Assembly: GCA_029210725.1 (NCBI GenBank)
Contig: JARGFM010000033.1
Coordinates: 1 to 37,022 of the forward strand
Reading direction: 5' to 3'
DNA: 37,022 bases
From: Bacteroidales bacterium
GTDB taxonomy: Bacteria; Bacteroidota; Bacteroidia; Bacteroidales; GCA-2748055
The notes under the pieces were generated by a model. That model had not been told where the DNA came from. It searched no databases and saw nothing but the letters and a program-made list of their open reading frames with translations. Each line of letters starts with the position of its first letter. Position 1 is the stretch's first letter. Below are positions 25,857-32,531 of this stretch, piece by piece. The position numbers and the translations under genes were made by a program.

Positions 25857-26597
25857 TTATAATTCAATCACTTTCCTCCCCTGCTCACCTTTCATAGCCA
25901 GGCGAAGCTCATAAAAATCTTGGTTCTTCATCAGATACCTGTTACCTGCCCGGCCTATATCGTCCAGGAAATGGGCATCGGAATTTTTAATCAATGTGCA
26001 GGCAGAGAGTTCAGGATACTCCTTCAGAGCTGCATCGTACGAAGTTTTCCTCGATATTTCCACTGCATCCACCTCCAGTGTTTCCGGAAAAAATCCCAGC
26101 TGCGTATACAGGCCATTTGTGATTCTATCCACATGCGCGGGAATAAAAATCCCACCCAGTTTATGCACCAGGCCGGCTGCCTCTTCTATGCTCCAATCAA
26201 GTCCCTGATAGAGGGAATAAGCGATCTCGTCAATTATCTGCTCCTGCTCATTTACAATCACCTGATGCCCCAGGCGCGCGATTTCATTGGGAATCTTCCC
26301 GAGATTTCCCTCCAGCTCCCTTTGAAATATACTCAGCTGTTTTTCAGTATCAAAGAACGTCAGGCAGTGAACCTCTTCCCTGGTATTTATTTCTGCTCCA
26401 TAAACCACCCAGATCCCCTTTTTTTCTCCCAGCTTTCTGGTAAGACGGGCATGACCTGTGTGATTATGGTCGGTCACTGCAAGGATATCCAGTCCCTTCT
26501 CCGCCGCCCTGTTCACAATGTTCCTTGGGCTCATTTCCAGATCCCCGCAGGGGGAAAGAACCGTGTGGATATGCAGGTCGGCGCGATAGGTATTCAT
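25857..26597 (-). CDS. PHP-domain phosphoesterase
   Basis: This is a metal-dependent phosphoesterase of the PHP family. The metal-binding motifs are intact: H9 and H11 in DLHIHTVLSPCGD, D43, H44 and H49 in TDHNHTGHA, then HVDR at about 155-158 and NSDAH near 207-211. These indicate a trinuclear metal site and an active enzyme. The 246 residues contain just the PHP domain, with no polymerase or kinase attached. Its start overlaps the stop of the DRTGG gene by 4 bases (ATGA), so the two are translationally coupled. The natural substrate is unknown; placement among sensing proteins suggests a nucleotide or phosphoprotein, which is an inference. Confidence 0.88.
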   Translation of the reverse strand: MNTYRADLHIHTVLSPCGDLEMSPRNIVNRAAEKGLDILAVTDHNHTGHARLTRKLGEKKGIWVVYGAEINTREEVHCLTFFDTEKQLSIFQRELEGNLGKIPNEIARLGHQVIVNEQEQIIDEIAYSLYQGLDWSIEEAAGLVHKLGGIFIPAHVDRITNGLYTQLGFFPETLEVDAVEISRKTSYDAALKEYPELSACTLIKNSDAHFLDDIGRAGNRYLMKNQDFYELRLAMKGEQGRKVIEL

Positions 26598-26929
26598 TCC
26601 TCAAACAACAATTGATATAACTTCCCGCTGATGGTGAATGTGTCTTCCCTGGTCCCCAGGATTAAAACCCCTTCCTTGCCGGCTCTGTCAACCACCGCTT
26701 TCTCAGGTTCGATCCCCTTCACCAAAAGGATGGCGCTCAGATCCTTCAGGGAAGCAATGGCCACCACATTCATATGGGCCTGAAGAGTGATCCACACCTC
26801 TCCTTCCTTTGCATGCCCCATCACATCACTAAGCAGGTCGGAAACATATCCGCCTTTTACCTCCCTGGAGGATATTCTTCCTGTAAATACTTTCAGGTTC
26901 AGCTGTTCAATTACTTGCTCTGTTGTCAT
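26594..26929 (-). CDS. DRTGG-domain protein (second copy)
   Basis: This is a small protein of 111 residues consisting of a single DRTGG domain, a fold otherwise seen in phosphotransacetylase and CBS-containing regulators and believed to bind a ligand. I set the start at the ATG at 26929 (MTTEQVIEQLNLKVFTG) because it is 1 base after the stop of the sensory hydrogenase-like gene and matches the other DRTGG start. The longer frame to 27154 overlaps that gene without family similarity. Visible features are GGYVSDLLSDVMGHAKEGEVWITLQ and a C-terminal strand ILGTREDTFTISGKLYQLL. It overlaps the PHP gene by 4 bases. The ligand is unknown. Confidence 0.82.
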   Translation of the reverse strand: MTTEQVIEQLNLKVFTGRISSREVKGGYVSDLLSDVMGHAKEGEVWITLQAHMNVVAIASLKDLSAILLVKGIEPEKAVVDRAGKEGVLILGTREDTFTISGKLYQLLFEE

Positions 26930-26930
26930 T

Positions 26931-28286
26931 TCATTTACTTTGGCTTCTGTAATTCCGGTCCTTGCCCCAGATCGATGCATTGATCTTATCGGCATCCTCC
27001 AGGCTGAGACGCTTGTCACGGATATATAATTCTTGTAAAAACACGCAGTGACTTGTCTCTGCCCGTCCCTGAACGATATCTTCGGCCAGGGCACTGCATG
27101 AGGGAGATCCGCAGGCTGCACAATCGATGCCAGGAAGCACTTTGAGCAACTCATCCCTCTTTTTCATCTTTTCCATGGCCACCTCTCTGTCTGGATCGAG
27201 GGATAACATGGAACGGGACTGGATTTTATCCAGGAAGAATAAATCAAGATTTACAGCCCCGGAATCAGGCTTCCCGGCCTTCTCTCCCGAAACCTCGCCT
27301 GCACGCTTGTTTAAGCGTTCTACGGTTAAAAAACGATTTCCACTGATCAGCACACCACCGGCACAGCTTTCATCGCAGGCCCGCAACTCCAGAAAATCTA
27401 TATGGCTTTCTTCGGTTTCCTCCAGTCGTTCCAGGAATTCTGTTACATTGCTCATGCCGTCCACGGCAAGGCAACGGCCTGGCTGATGCTCCGATTCACC
27501 CCGGGTCAGGCTCCACAGAATTCCTTTGGAACTCAGGCCGGTACTATCCGCTTGAGTTTCTGTCCCGACCTCTTTGTTTATGATTATATGAAGCAATTTA
27601 TTATACATATACTCCATATTGATCACGCCATCAACAGATGATCGCGCTTCTCCCACCGGACTTTTAATAGATGCTATTTTGGCGGCACAGGGGGTAATAT
27701 AAAAGATACCAAGTTCTGCGGGATTATAGCCCTGACCTTCCATCTTCTCCCTGTAATAAATCGCAGCCACATCAGAGGGTGGCTTAACCCGGATCAGATG
27801 ATCGACAAGAGAAGGAAACCTTACCTGGATCAGGCGGACAATGGCCGGGCAGAATGTAGAGATGGCAGGCCTTAAACACCGGGAACCCTTTGTTTCCCTG
27901 TCGTAAGCCTGCTGAACCAGGTCCACAACACTGTCAATTTCCACAATATGCGTAAATCCAATGCTTTTCATGGCACCAAAGATCTTTCCGCTATTAATCC
28001 GGGATGGAAACTGACCGATAAACACCGAGGGAACCAGCGCCACACGAACCGGATAGGAGAAGAAGAGATCAAAATCGTCCTGCTCAATCAGAATGGCCGA
28101 TACCGGGCAGGCTTTACAGCAGTTTCCGCAATCCACGCAACGTTCCTCGAAGATGATGGCCTTTCCGTCCCTGACCCGTATGGCCTGGGTTGGGCAGGCG
28201 ATCATGCAATGGGTGCATCCAATGCAAAGCTCGTCAACCACCTTCAGTGCATGATGAAAACCTTTATCTGAGTAAGTCTGTTTCAA
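26931..28286 (-). CDS. Sensory-type [FeFe]-hydrogenase-like protein with C-terminal Fe-S domain
   Basis: This is an [FeFe]-hydrogenase homologue probably used as a sensor rather than a bulk enzyme. Domains in order: two [4Fe-4S] ferredoxin sites (C21/24/27/31 and C50/53/56/60); an H-domain with STFCP (C146), TPCAAK (C200) and CDESCAGG (C304, C308); and a C-terminal Fe-S domain (C389, C392, C397, C414) like those in RnfB and group C/D hydrogenases. The four H-cluster cysteines remain, but the proton-relay cysteine is Phe145 and the motifs are degenerate. There is no PAS or output domain, so signalling must pass to the co-encoded ATPases or DRTGG/PHP proteins. The TTG start at 28286 overlaps the stop of the upstream gene (TTGA). 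Confidence 0.88.
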   Translation of the reverse strand: MKQTYSDKGFHHALKVVDELCIGCTHCMIACPTQAIRVRDGKAIIFEERCVDCGNCCKACPVSAILIEQDDFDLFFSYPVRVALVPSVFIGQFPSRINSGKIFGAMKSIGFTHIVEIDSVVDLVQQAYDRETKGSRCLRPAISTFCPAIVRLIQVRFPSLVDHLIRVKPPSDVAAIYYREKMEGQGYNPAELGIFYITPCAAKIASIKSPVGEARSSVDGVINMEYMYNKLLHIIINKEVGTETQADSTGLSSKGILWSLTRGESEHQPGRCLAVDGMSNVTEFLERLEETEESHIDFLELRACDESCAGGVLISGNRFLTVERLNKRAGEVSGEKAGKPDSGAVNLDLFFLDKIQSRSMLSLDPDREVAMEKMKKRDELLKVLPGIDCAACGSPSCSALAEDIVQGRAETSHCVFLQELYIRDKRLSLEDADKINASIWGKDRNYRSQSK

Positions 28287-28699
28287 TCTCTTAAATAATT
28301 GGTAATTCTGACCAGTGTTCCTTCACCCGGAACACTTTCTATGTGTAAATCGTCACTGTTTTTTTTCATATTTGGCAATCCCATTCCGGCTCCAAATCCC
28401 ATTTCCCTGACTTCTTTTGAGGCTGTGGAATAACCCGCCTTCATCGCTTCCTCGATATTCCCTATTCCGGGGCCACTGTCCCTGACCGAAACCCTGATCT
28501 TTTCTGGTTCAATCATCGCTTCAATCGTGCCTTCTCTGGCATGTGCCACAACATTAACTTCCGCTTCATATAGTGCAATCACCACTCGTTTAATTCTCCG
28601 GGATGGAACGTCCAGCTGTTTCAATATATGTTTGACATCGCTGGATGCCTTTCCGGCATTAACAAAATCACCTCCTGCAATATAATAGTGTAAGATCAT
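28283..28699 (-). CDS. RsbW/SpoIIAB-like ATP-binding protein (anti-sigma-factor-kinase type)
   Basis: This is a 138-residue GHKL ATPase of the anti-sigma-factor serine kinase type. The N-box (IALYEAEVNVVAHA, about residues 41-54), G1 (RDSGPGI) and G2 (GFGAGMGLPNMKKNSD) are all intact, and the size fits RsbW/SpoIIAB. In the classical system such a kinase binds a sigma factor and phosphorylates a STAS antagonist. Neither is present in the window, so its target is unknown. It overlaps its upstream neighbour by one base (TGATG) and its downstream neighbour by four, which strongly suggests coordinated translation with the sensory hydrogenase-like protein. Confidence 0.88.
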   Translation of the reverse strand: MILHYYIAGGDFVNAGKASSDVKHILKQLDVPSRRIKRVVIALYEAEVNVVAHAREGTIEAMIEPEKIRVSVRDSGPGIGNIEEAMKAGYSTASKEVREMGFGAGMGLPNMKKNSDDLHIESVPGEGTLVRITNYLRD

Positions 28700-29055
28700 C
28701 AGTATACGGGTGCAATTCCAGCCTTATACAAAATTCCGGATATTCTGAAAAGAGAATAGGGAGTCTGTAGTAAGACGATATCCTTTTCAATGGCCAGATC
28801 AACCATCTCCCGGCTCACTTCCTTTTGGCGGCCGATAATTATCTCACTGATATCAGACATCTCAGCGGTGCGTATACACTGCAGGTTCGATAGGCCCGTA
28901 ATCAGAAGGGTTCTGTGGTAATCTCCCGTCAGTACATCACTCATCAGATCTGAGGTGAATGCTTTTTCGACCTCATTGTACAAATCAAGCTCCGGGGTTA
29001 AAACCTTAGCCTTCAGTAAGTCTGCAATTTTCCCAATCGGCATTCCCATGAACAT
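28699..29055 (-). CDS. DRTGG-domain protein (first gene of the hydrogenase operon)
   Basis: This is a 118-residue protein made of one DRTGG domain, a paralogue of the copy at 26594-26929. Landmarks are KIADLLKAKVLTPELD near the N-terminus, FTSDLMSDVLTG in the middle (parallel to VSDLLSDVMGH in the other copy) and the closing strand TPYSLFRISGILYKAG. In-frame ATGs at 29055, 29049 and 29043 are all possible starts; the family usually begins close to the last one. It is the promoter-proximal gene of the operon, about 50 bases downstream of the predicted transcription start. The function is unknown; ligand binding is inferred from the fold. Confidence 0.82.
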   Translation of the reverse strand: MFMGMPIGKIADLLKAKVLTPELDLYNEVEKAFTSDLMSDVLTGDYHRTLLITGLSNLQCIRTAEMSDISEIIIGRQKEVSREMVDLAIEKDIVLLQTPYSLFRISGILYKAGIAPVY

Positions 29056-29114
29056 TCCAGATTATTGTTATTTCTTTCACACTTATGAATAAAAAAATAT
29101 AGAACTCTGTGATG

Positions 29115-29122
29115 CAAAGATA
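29115..29122 (-). promoter_or_regulatory. Predicted -7 element of the hydrogenase operon promoter
   Basis: The minus strand reads TATCTTTG followed by CA, the most typical Bacteroidota -7 sequence, 59 bases before the first start codon. The -33 region is not canonical: the nearest TTG is 23 bases upstream. That would fit a regulated promoter. Confidence 0.6.
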
Positions 29123-29228
29123 CAATAAATCATTTTACGGAAGCTCAAGCTCCTGCCAATAGGTTCAAGTTATAATAATTCTAAATAAATCCGCAGGGAA
29201 CACAAAATACGTTGTATTCATCCTTTCA

Positions 29229-29260
29229 TTTGGAATTATCGAGAATTCGTGATACTTTTA
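29229..29260 (+). promoter_or_regulatory. Predicted promoter for the SPFH gene
   Basis: TTTG (29229-29232) is followed by 20 bases and TACTTTTA (29253-29260), one mismatch from TAnnTTTG, with the ATG 33 bases downstream. It diverges from the hydrogenase operon promoter within the 238-base spacer 29056-29293. Confidence 0.55.
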
Positions 29261-29293
29261 TGATATCATTGTAATATCACTAACAAAACCCCA

Positions 29294-30151
29294 ATGAAAA
29301 CCCAGGAAAAAACCTACAGAGCTGTTTCAGGATACCTGATGCTCATCGTACTATTGGCCTTCATTCTTGGAGGAATATTCAGTTTTATGAACGGTATCGT
29401 ATGGCTTGGTATCACATTAAGTCTGGCTTTCTTCCTGACGGCCCTTGGATTTAACGTGATCAATCCGAACGAATCCAGTGTTCTGATCCTGTTTGGAGCC
29501 TATCAGGGAACCATCAAAAAAAATGGCCTGTTCTGGGTCAATCCCTTTTTTGTACGTAAAAAGATCTCATTAAGAGCTAGAAATTTTGATAGTGAGACCA
29601 TCAAAGTGAACGACAAAATTGGAAATCCCATAAAAATAGGTTGTGTCTTAGTCTGGAAAGTTGAAGATACCTATAAAGCAGCTTTTGAAGTCGACGACTA
29701 CGTGCATTTTGTTTATGTACAGAGTGAAACAGCTTTAAGAAAACTGGCCGGGATATACCCTTATGACAATTTTGAGGATCATGATGCACAAATAACTCTC
29801 AGGGGAGGAGGTTCAGAAGTTAATCACGAGCTCGAAGAAGAAATACGGGAGAGGCTACAAATTGCCGGGATACATGTGATAGAAGCCAGAATTAACTTCA
29901 TAGCCTATTCAGAAGAAATTGCCGGAGCCATGTTAAGAAGACAACAGGCCACTGCTGTTGTTGCAGCACGCTTCAAAATTGTTGAAGGCGCTGTTTCGAT
30001 GGTTCAAATGGCTCTGGAACAGTTGACTGAAAAAGAGATCGTGGATTTTGATGATGAGAAAAAAGCTGCCATGGTAAGCAACCTGATGGTGGTACTGTGC
30101 GGCGATAAAGATCCGAGTCCGGTGGTTAACACAGGGACCCTACACCATTAG
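29294..30151 (+). CDS. SPFH (stomatin/prohibitin/flotillin/HflK) domain membrane protein
   Basis: This is a membrane-anchored SPFH protein of 285 residues, expected to form large assemblies at the inner membrane. Two hydrophobic helices lie at about 14-32 and 35-53, then the SPFH domain begins at NVINPNESSVLILFGAYQGTIK. Further features are the helical ERLQIAGIHVIEARINFIAYSEEIAGAMLRRQQA segment (about 184-220) typical of the family and a glutamate/lysine-rich C-terminus. This subgroup is regularly followed by a tiny Arc-like gene, as here 1 base downstream. The exact function is unknown; membrane-domain organisation or stress protection is an inference from the family. Confidence 0.92.
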   Translation: MKTQEKTYRAVSGYLMLIVLLAFILGGIFSFMNGIVWLGITLSLAFFLTALGFNVINPNESSVLILFGAYQGTIKKNGLFWVNPFFVRKKISLRARNFDSETIKVNDKIGNPIKIGCVLVWKVEDTYKAAFEVDDYVHFVYVQSETALRKLAGIYPYDNFEDHDAQITLRGGGSEVNHELEEEIRERLQIAGIHVIEARINFIAYSEEIAGAMLRRQQATAVVAARFKIVEGAVSMVQMALEQLTEKEIVDFDDEKKAAMVSNLMVVLCGDKDPSPVVNTGTLHH

Positions 30152-30152
30152 A

Positions 30153-30317
30153 ATGAGCAAAAAGAAGGCGTTTGTACTTAGAATAGATCCTGAAAAGATG
30201 GAGGCACTGGAGAAATGGGCTGCCGATGAATTCAGAAGCACCAATGGACAACTCGAGTGGATCCTGGACCAGGCCTTGCGGAAAAGCGGACGATGGAAGT
30301 CCGGCAAGCCTACTTAA
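30153..30317 (+). CDS. Small Arc/ribbon-helix-helix-like protein (54 aa)
   Basis: This is a short basic open frame of 54 codons starting 1 base after the SPFH stop: MSKKKAFVLRIDPEKMEA at the start, then ALEKWAADEFRS and TNGQLEWILDQALRK. The pattern of a short strand (AFVLRID) followed by two helices resembles the ribbon-helix-helix fold of Arc repressors, and such small proteins often follow SPFH genes in bacteria. It may bind DNA or simply act as a partner of the SPFH protein. The last 8 bases overlap the stop end of the convergent GroES-like gene. Confidence 0.75.
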   Translation: MSKKKAFVLRIDPEKMEALEKWAADEFRSTNGQLEWILDQALRKSGRWKSGKPT

Positions 30318-30693
30318 ACAGACCTTCATCTCTGATCAGCATCAGAATGGCTGAATGCGGCACGATTACATACTTTTCATTGAAAAATTCAATTTCATAC
30401 CCGCTCTTTTGCAGGTAGATGGCCTCATCACCTTCCCTGGGTTGCAAGGGTACATATTTCACTTCATCCCCCCTGTCTTTCCATGGTTCATCTGTATCCT
30501 GAATGGCAGGAATTGGGTATCCAGGCCCAACCTTTAAGACATATCCACTGTGAATCTTCTCTTTCTCATGAACCCCCGGAGGAAGATATAGCCCCGATTT
30601 GGTGCGGTCCTGCTGGTTCTTGGGTTTGATCAGAACCCTGTCCCCAACCACAATAAACTTGCTTAAATCCTTCTCATCAATTTGCAATGCCAT
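30310..30693 (-). CDS. Divergent GroES-family co-chaperonin-like protein
   Basis: This protein of 127 residues carries the Cpn10 fold signature: VGDRVLIKPKNQQDRTKSGLYLPPGVHEKEKIHSGYVLKVGPG (about residues 16-58) matches the start of GroES including the mobile-loop region. It has an insertion (YPIPAIQDTDEPWKDRGDEVKYVPL) and a long C-terminus (EIEFFNEKYVIVPHSAILMLI). No groEL is adjacent, and GroES proper is about 95 residues, so this is probably a second, specialised member common in Bacteroidota. It follows the LytTR regulator by 16 bases and is likely the last gene of that operon. Confidence 0.85.
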   Translation of the reverse strand: MALQIDEKDLSKFIVVGDRVLIKPKNQQDRTKSGLYLPPGVHEKEKIHSGYVLKVGPGYPIPAIQDTDEPWKDRGDEVKYVPLQPREGDEAIYLQKSGYEIEFFNEKYVIVPHSAILMLIRDEGLFK

Positions 30694-30709
30694 TTCTAGC
30701 TCTATTTAC

Positions 30710-31471
30710 TTAAAAGTCCAGGTTCTCCTTGAGCACCTGCATTCCGCTCCGGCTTACGGGAACTTTGCTTCCATCTTTAAGAATCAGGATAAAATTATTC
30801 TTTTCGTATGGTTCAATCCGCTCAATACGTGCAATATTGGCGATATAGGAACGATGTACCCTGACAAACTGCTGGGAATCCAGGTGTTTCTCATAATACT
30901 TCATGGTTTGTTGCTTCAAATATTTACCCTCATCGGTATAAATCAAGACATAATCGTCCTGCGCTTCCAAAAAATTGATATCAGCAGTGGAAATAACATG
31001 GATCTTGCCGGATTTCTTAATCACAACACGGTGCAGTATCTCATCGCTTTGGGAAATATGCTGCCGGATCTTCTCAATACTACTCTCCACCTTTACCCCT
31101 GCCTTCCCGGACTCAATTCGTGCTTTAAGCTTTGAGACAGCCTCTCTGAAGCGAACCTTGGAAAAAGGCTTCAGCAGATAGTCCACCGCATTTTTTTCAA
31201 AAGCCTGTATCGCATATTGATCGTATGCGGTGGTAAAAATAATTTGAAGCTGATGCTCAATAACCTCCAGCAATTCAAACCCGGTCAGCTTGGGCATCTG
31301 AACATCCAGGAAAACGGCATCAGGTTCAATCTCATTGATGGCCTTGAGTCCATCAAATCCATTGTCGTATTCACCCAGGACCTCTATCTCCGGATACTCT
31401 GCCAGGCAGGTTTGTAATAAATCCCTTGCAGGCCGCTCATCTTCAATAATAATTGCTTTTATAGTGATCAT
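30710..31471 (-). CDS. LytTR-family DNA-binding response regulator
   Basis: This is a two-component response regulator of 253 residues. The receiver domain covers about 1-120, with the acidic pocket in IIEDERPAR, the phosphoacceptor D56 in FLDVQMP, and the KPFSKVRF lysine. A LytTR DNA-binding domain follows (about 150-250; RVVIKKSGKIHVISTADINFLEAQDDYVLIYT, then FVRVHRSYIANIARIERIEPY). The start is the ATG at 31471, 2 bases after the kinase stop; the 21-residue upstream extension is not conserved-looking. LytTR proteins bind pairs of direct repeats about 21 bp apart, and exactly such a pair lies upstream of this operon. Confidence 0.95.
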   Translation of the reverse strand: MITIKAIIIEDERPARDLLQTCLAEYPEIEVLGEYDNGFDGLKAINEIEPDAVFLDVQMPKLTGFELLEVIEHQLQIIFTTAYDQYAIQAFEKNAVDYLLKPFSKVRFREAVSKLKARIESGKAGVKVESSIEKIRQHISQSDEILHRVVIKKSGKIHVISTADINFLEAQDDYVLIYTDEGKYLKQQTMKYYEKHLDSQQFVRVHRSYIANIARIERIEPYEKNNFILILKDGSKVPVSRSGMQVLKENLDF

Positions 31472-31473
31472 CT

Positions 31474-32529
31474 TTATATAAATATACGAGGAAATAAAAT
31501 AGTAACCGTAAACACACCATCTCGGCCGGACCACTGGACTTTACCCTGATCCTGATAAGCAAGCGCAATACGTTGTCTGACATTTTGAAGCCCAACCCCT
31601 GTACCTTTCCTGGAAGGAACCGCAGGATCATAATCATTTCTAATCTCTGCTTTCATCAGGCCTTGATCAAGCGCGCAATAAAAACTAATGCTCACCGGAT
31701 CGACACTCTCATATACACTGTGACGGATCGCATTTTCGAACAAGGGCTGGAAGATCATGGTCGGAACCGGGAACTTTACACACTCTTCACTGATATTGAA
31801 TTCATAATGCAGTTTTTCCCCGAACCTGATCTTTTCAATAGCCAGGTAATCTTTCATTCTGCCAAGCTCCTCCTCCAGGGGGACATATTCGTTTTCCCTG
31901 TGCTTCAGAGAGTATCTGAGAAAATCCGAAAGCCTGATTATCATCTCTCTGGCCTCGTCAGGGTTGGACATGGTTAAGGATGAGATAGAATTTAAGGAGT
32001 TAAAGAGAAAATGCGGATTGATCTGAGATTTCAGCATATTCAGTTCTGCATCCCTGACCATACCTTTCAGCCGCTCTTCCTGCTGAGATCTTTCCTGCAA
32101 TTTCTGATTATTGGAAACCAGGTAATAAATCAGCACCAGCACCAGATAACTCAGTCCGCCCAGCATGGCCCTCCAGGCTATTGTCTGGTTCAAAAACTCA
32201 ATATACATTTCCTGTTTGCTGAATAAAGCATTCAGAGTCGCCACTGAAAGCACCACCCAGCTTCCCAACACAACAATTCCTGCCACTAAGTGAGCCACGA
32301 TGGAATAGAGCGGGGAATGTTTTTGAAATGGGATATACCGAGCTGGATACCACGCCAAAAGGCCCATGAAACCAAACAAAAGATTAGAAATTAACGCATC
32401 AGTTATGACCACCGATAGTGGAAAATGAAGCAAGTAATAATAGAGCACAGCCATGGTGGCCGATATCAACAGCCATACCAGCGAGTAGACCAGTAGCGAT
32501 CTCCTGCTCCCTGTAATCGGATGACTCAT
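31474..32529 (-). CDS. LytS-type sensor histidine kinase (His_kinase family)
   Basis: This is a membrane histidine kinase of 351 residues. Four hydrophobic segments lie at about 12-34, 42-62, 77-99 and 121-139, followed by a short coiled coil (LQERSQQEERLKGMV). The phosphoacceptor is His173 in QINPHFLFNSLNSI. The ATP-binding domain has the N-box ENAIRHSVY and the G-box GTGVGLQNVRQRI. No extracellular sensing domain is visible, so it may sense through its membrane helices or through the co-encoded LiaF-like protein. It is 2 bases from both neighbours, which implies strict co-expression. Confidence 0.95.
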   Translation of the reverse strand: MSHPITGSRRSLLVYSLVWLLISATMAVLYYYLLHFPLSVVITDALISNLLFGFMGLLAWYPARYIPFQKHSPLYSIVAHLVAGIVVLGSWVVLSVATLNALFSKQEMYIEFLNQTIAWRAMLGGLSYLVLVLIYYLVSNNQKLQERSQQEERLKGMVRDAELNMLKSQINPHFLFNSLNSISSLTMSNPDEAREMIIRLSDFLRYSLKHRENEYVPLEEELGRMKDYLAIEKIRFGEKLHYEFNISEECVKFPVPTMIFQPLFENAIRHSVYESVDPVSISFYCALDQGLMKAEIRNDYDPAVPSRKGTGVGLQNVRQRIALAYQDQGKVQWSGRDGVFTVTILFPRIFI

Positions 32530-32531
32530 TA

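Noticed and set aside
25920-26615. 231-codon plus-strand open frame opposite the PHP gene
   Set aside because: It is fully antisense to a PHP protein with intact metal motifs and has no recognisable domain.
26930-27154. N-terminal extension of the second DRTGG protein
   Set aside because: It overlaps the C-terminal Fe-S part of the sensory hydrogenase-like gene in another frame, and the DRTGG similarity begins only at the ATG at 26929.
20740-29055. Recent horizontal transfer of the hydrogenase cluster
   Set aside because: No integrase, insertion sequence, tRNA target or direct flanking repeat is visible, and composition looks like the neighbours by eye. A k-mer or phylogenetic test would be needed.
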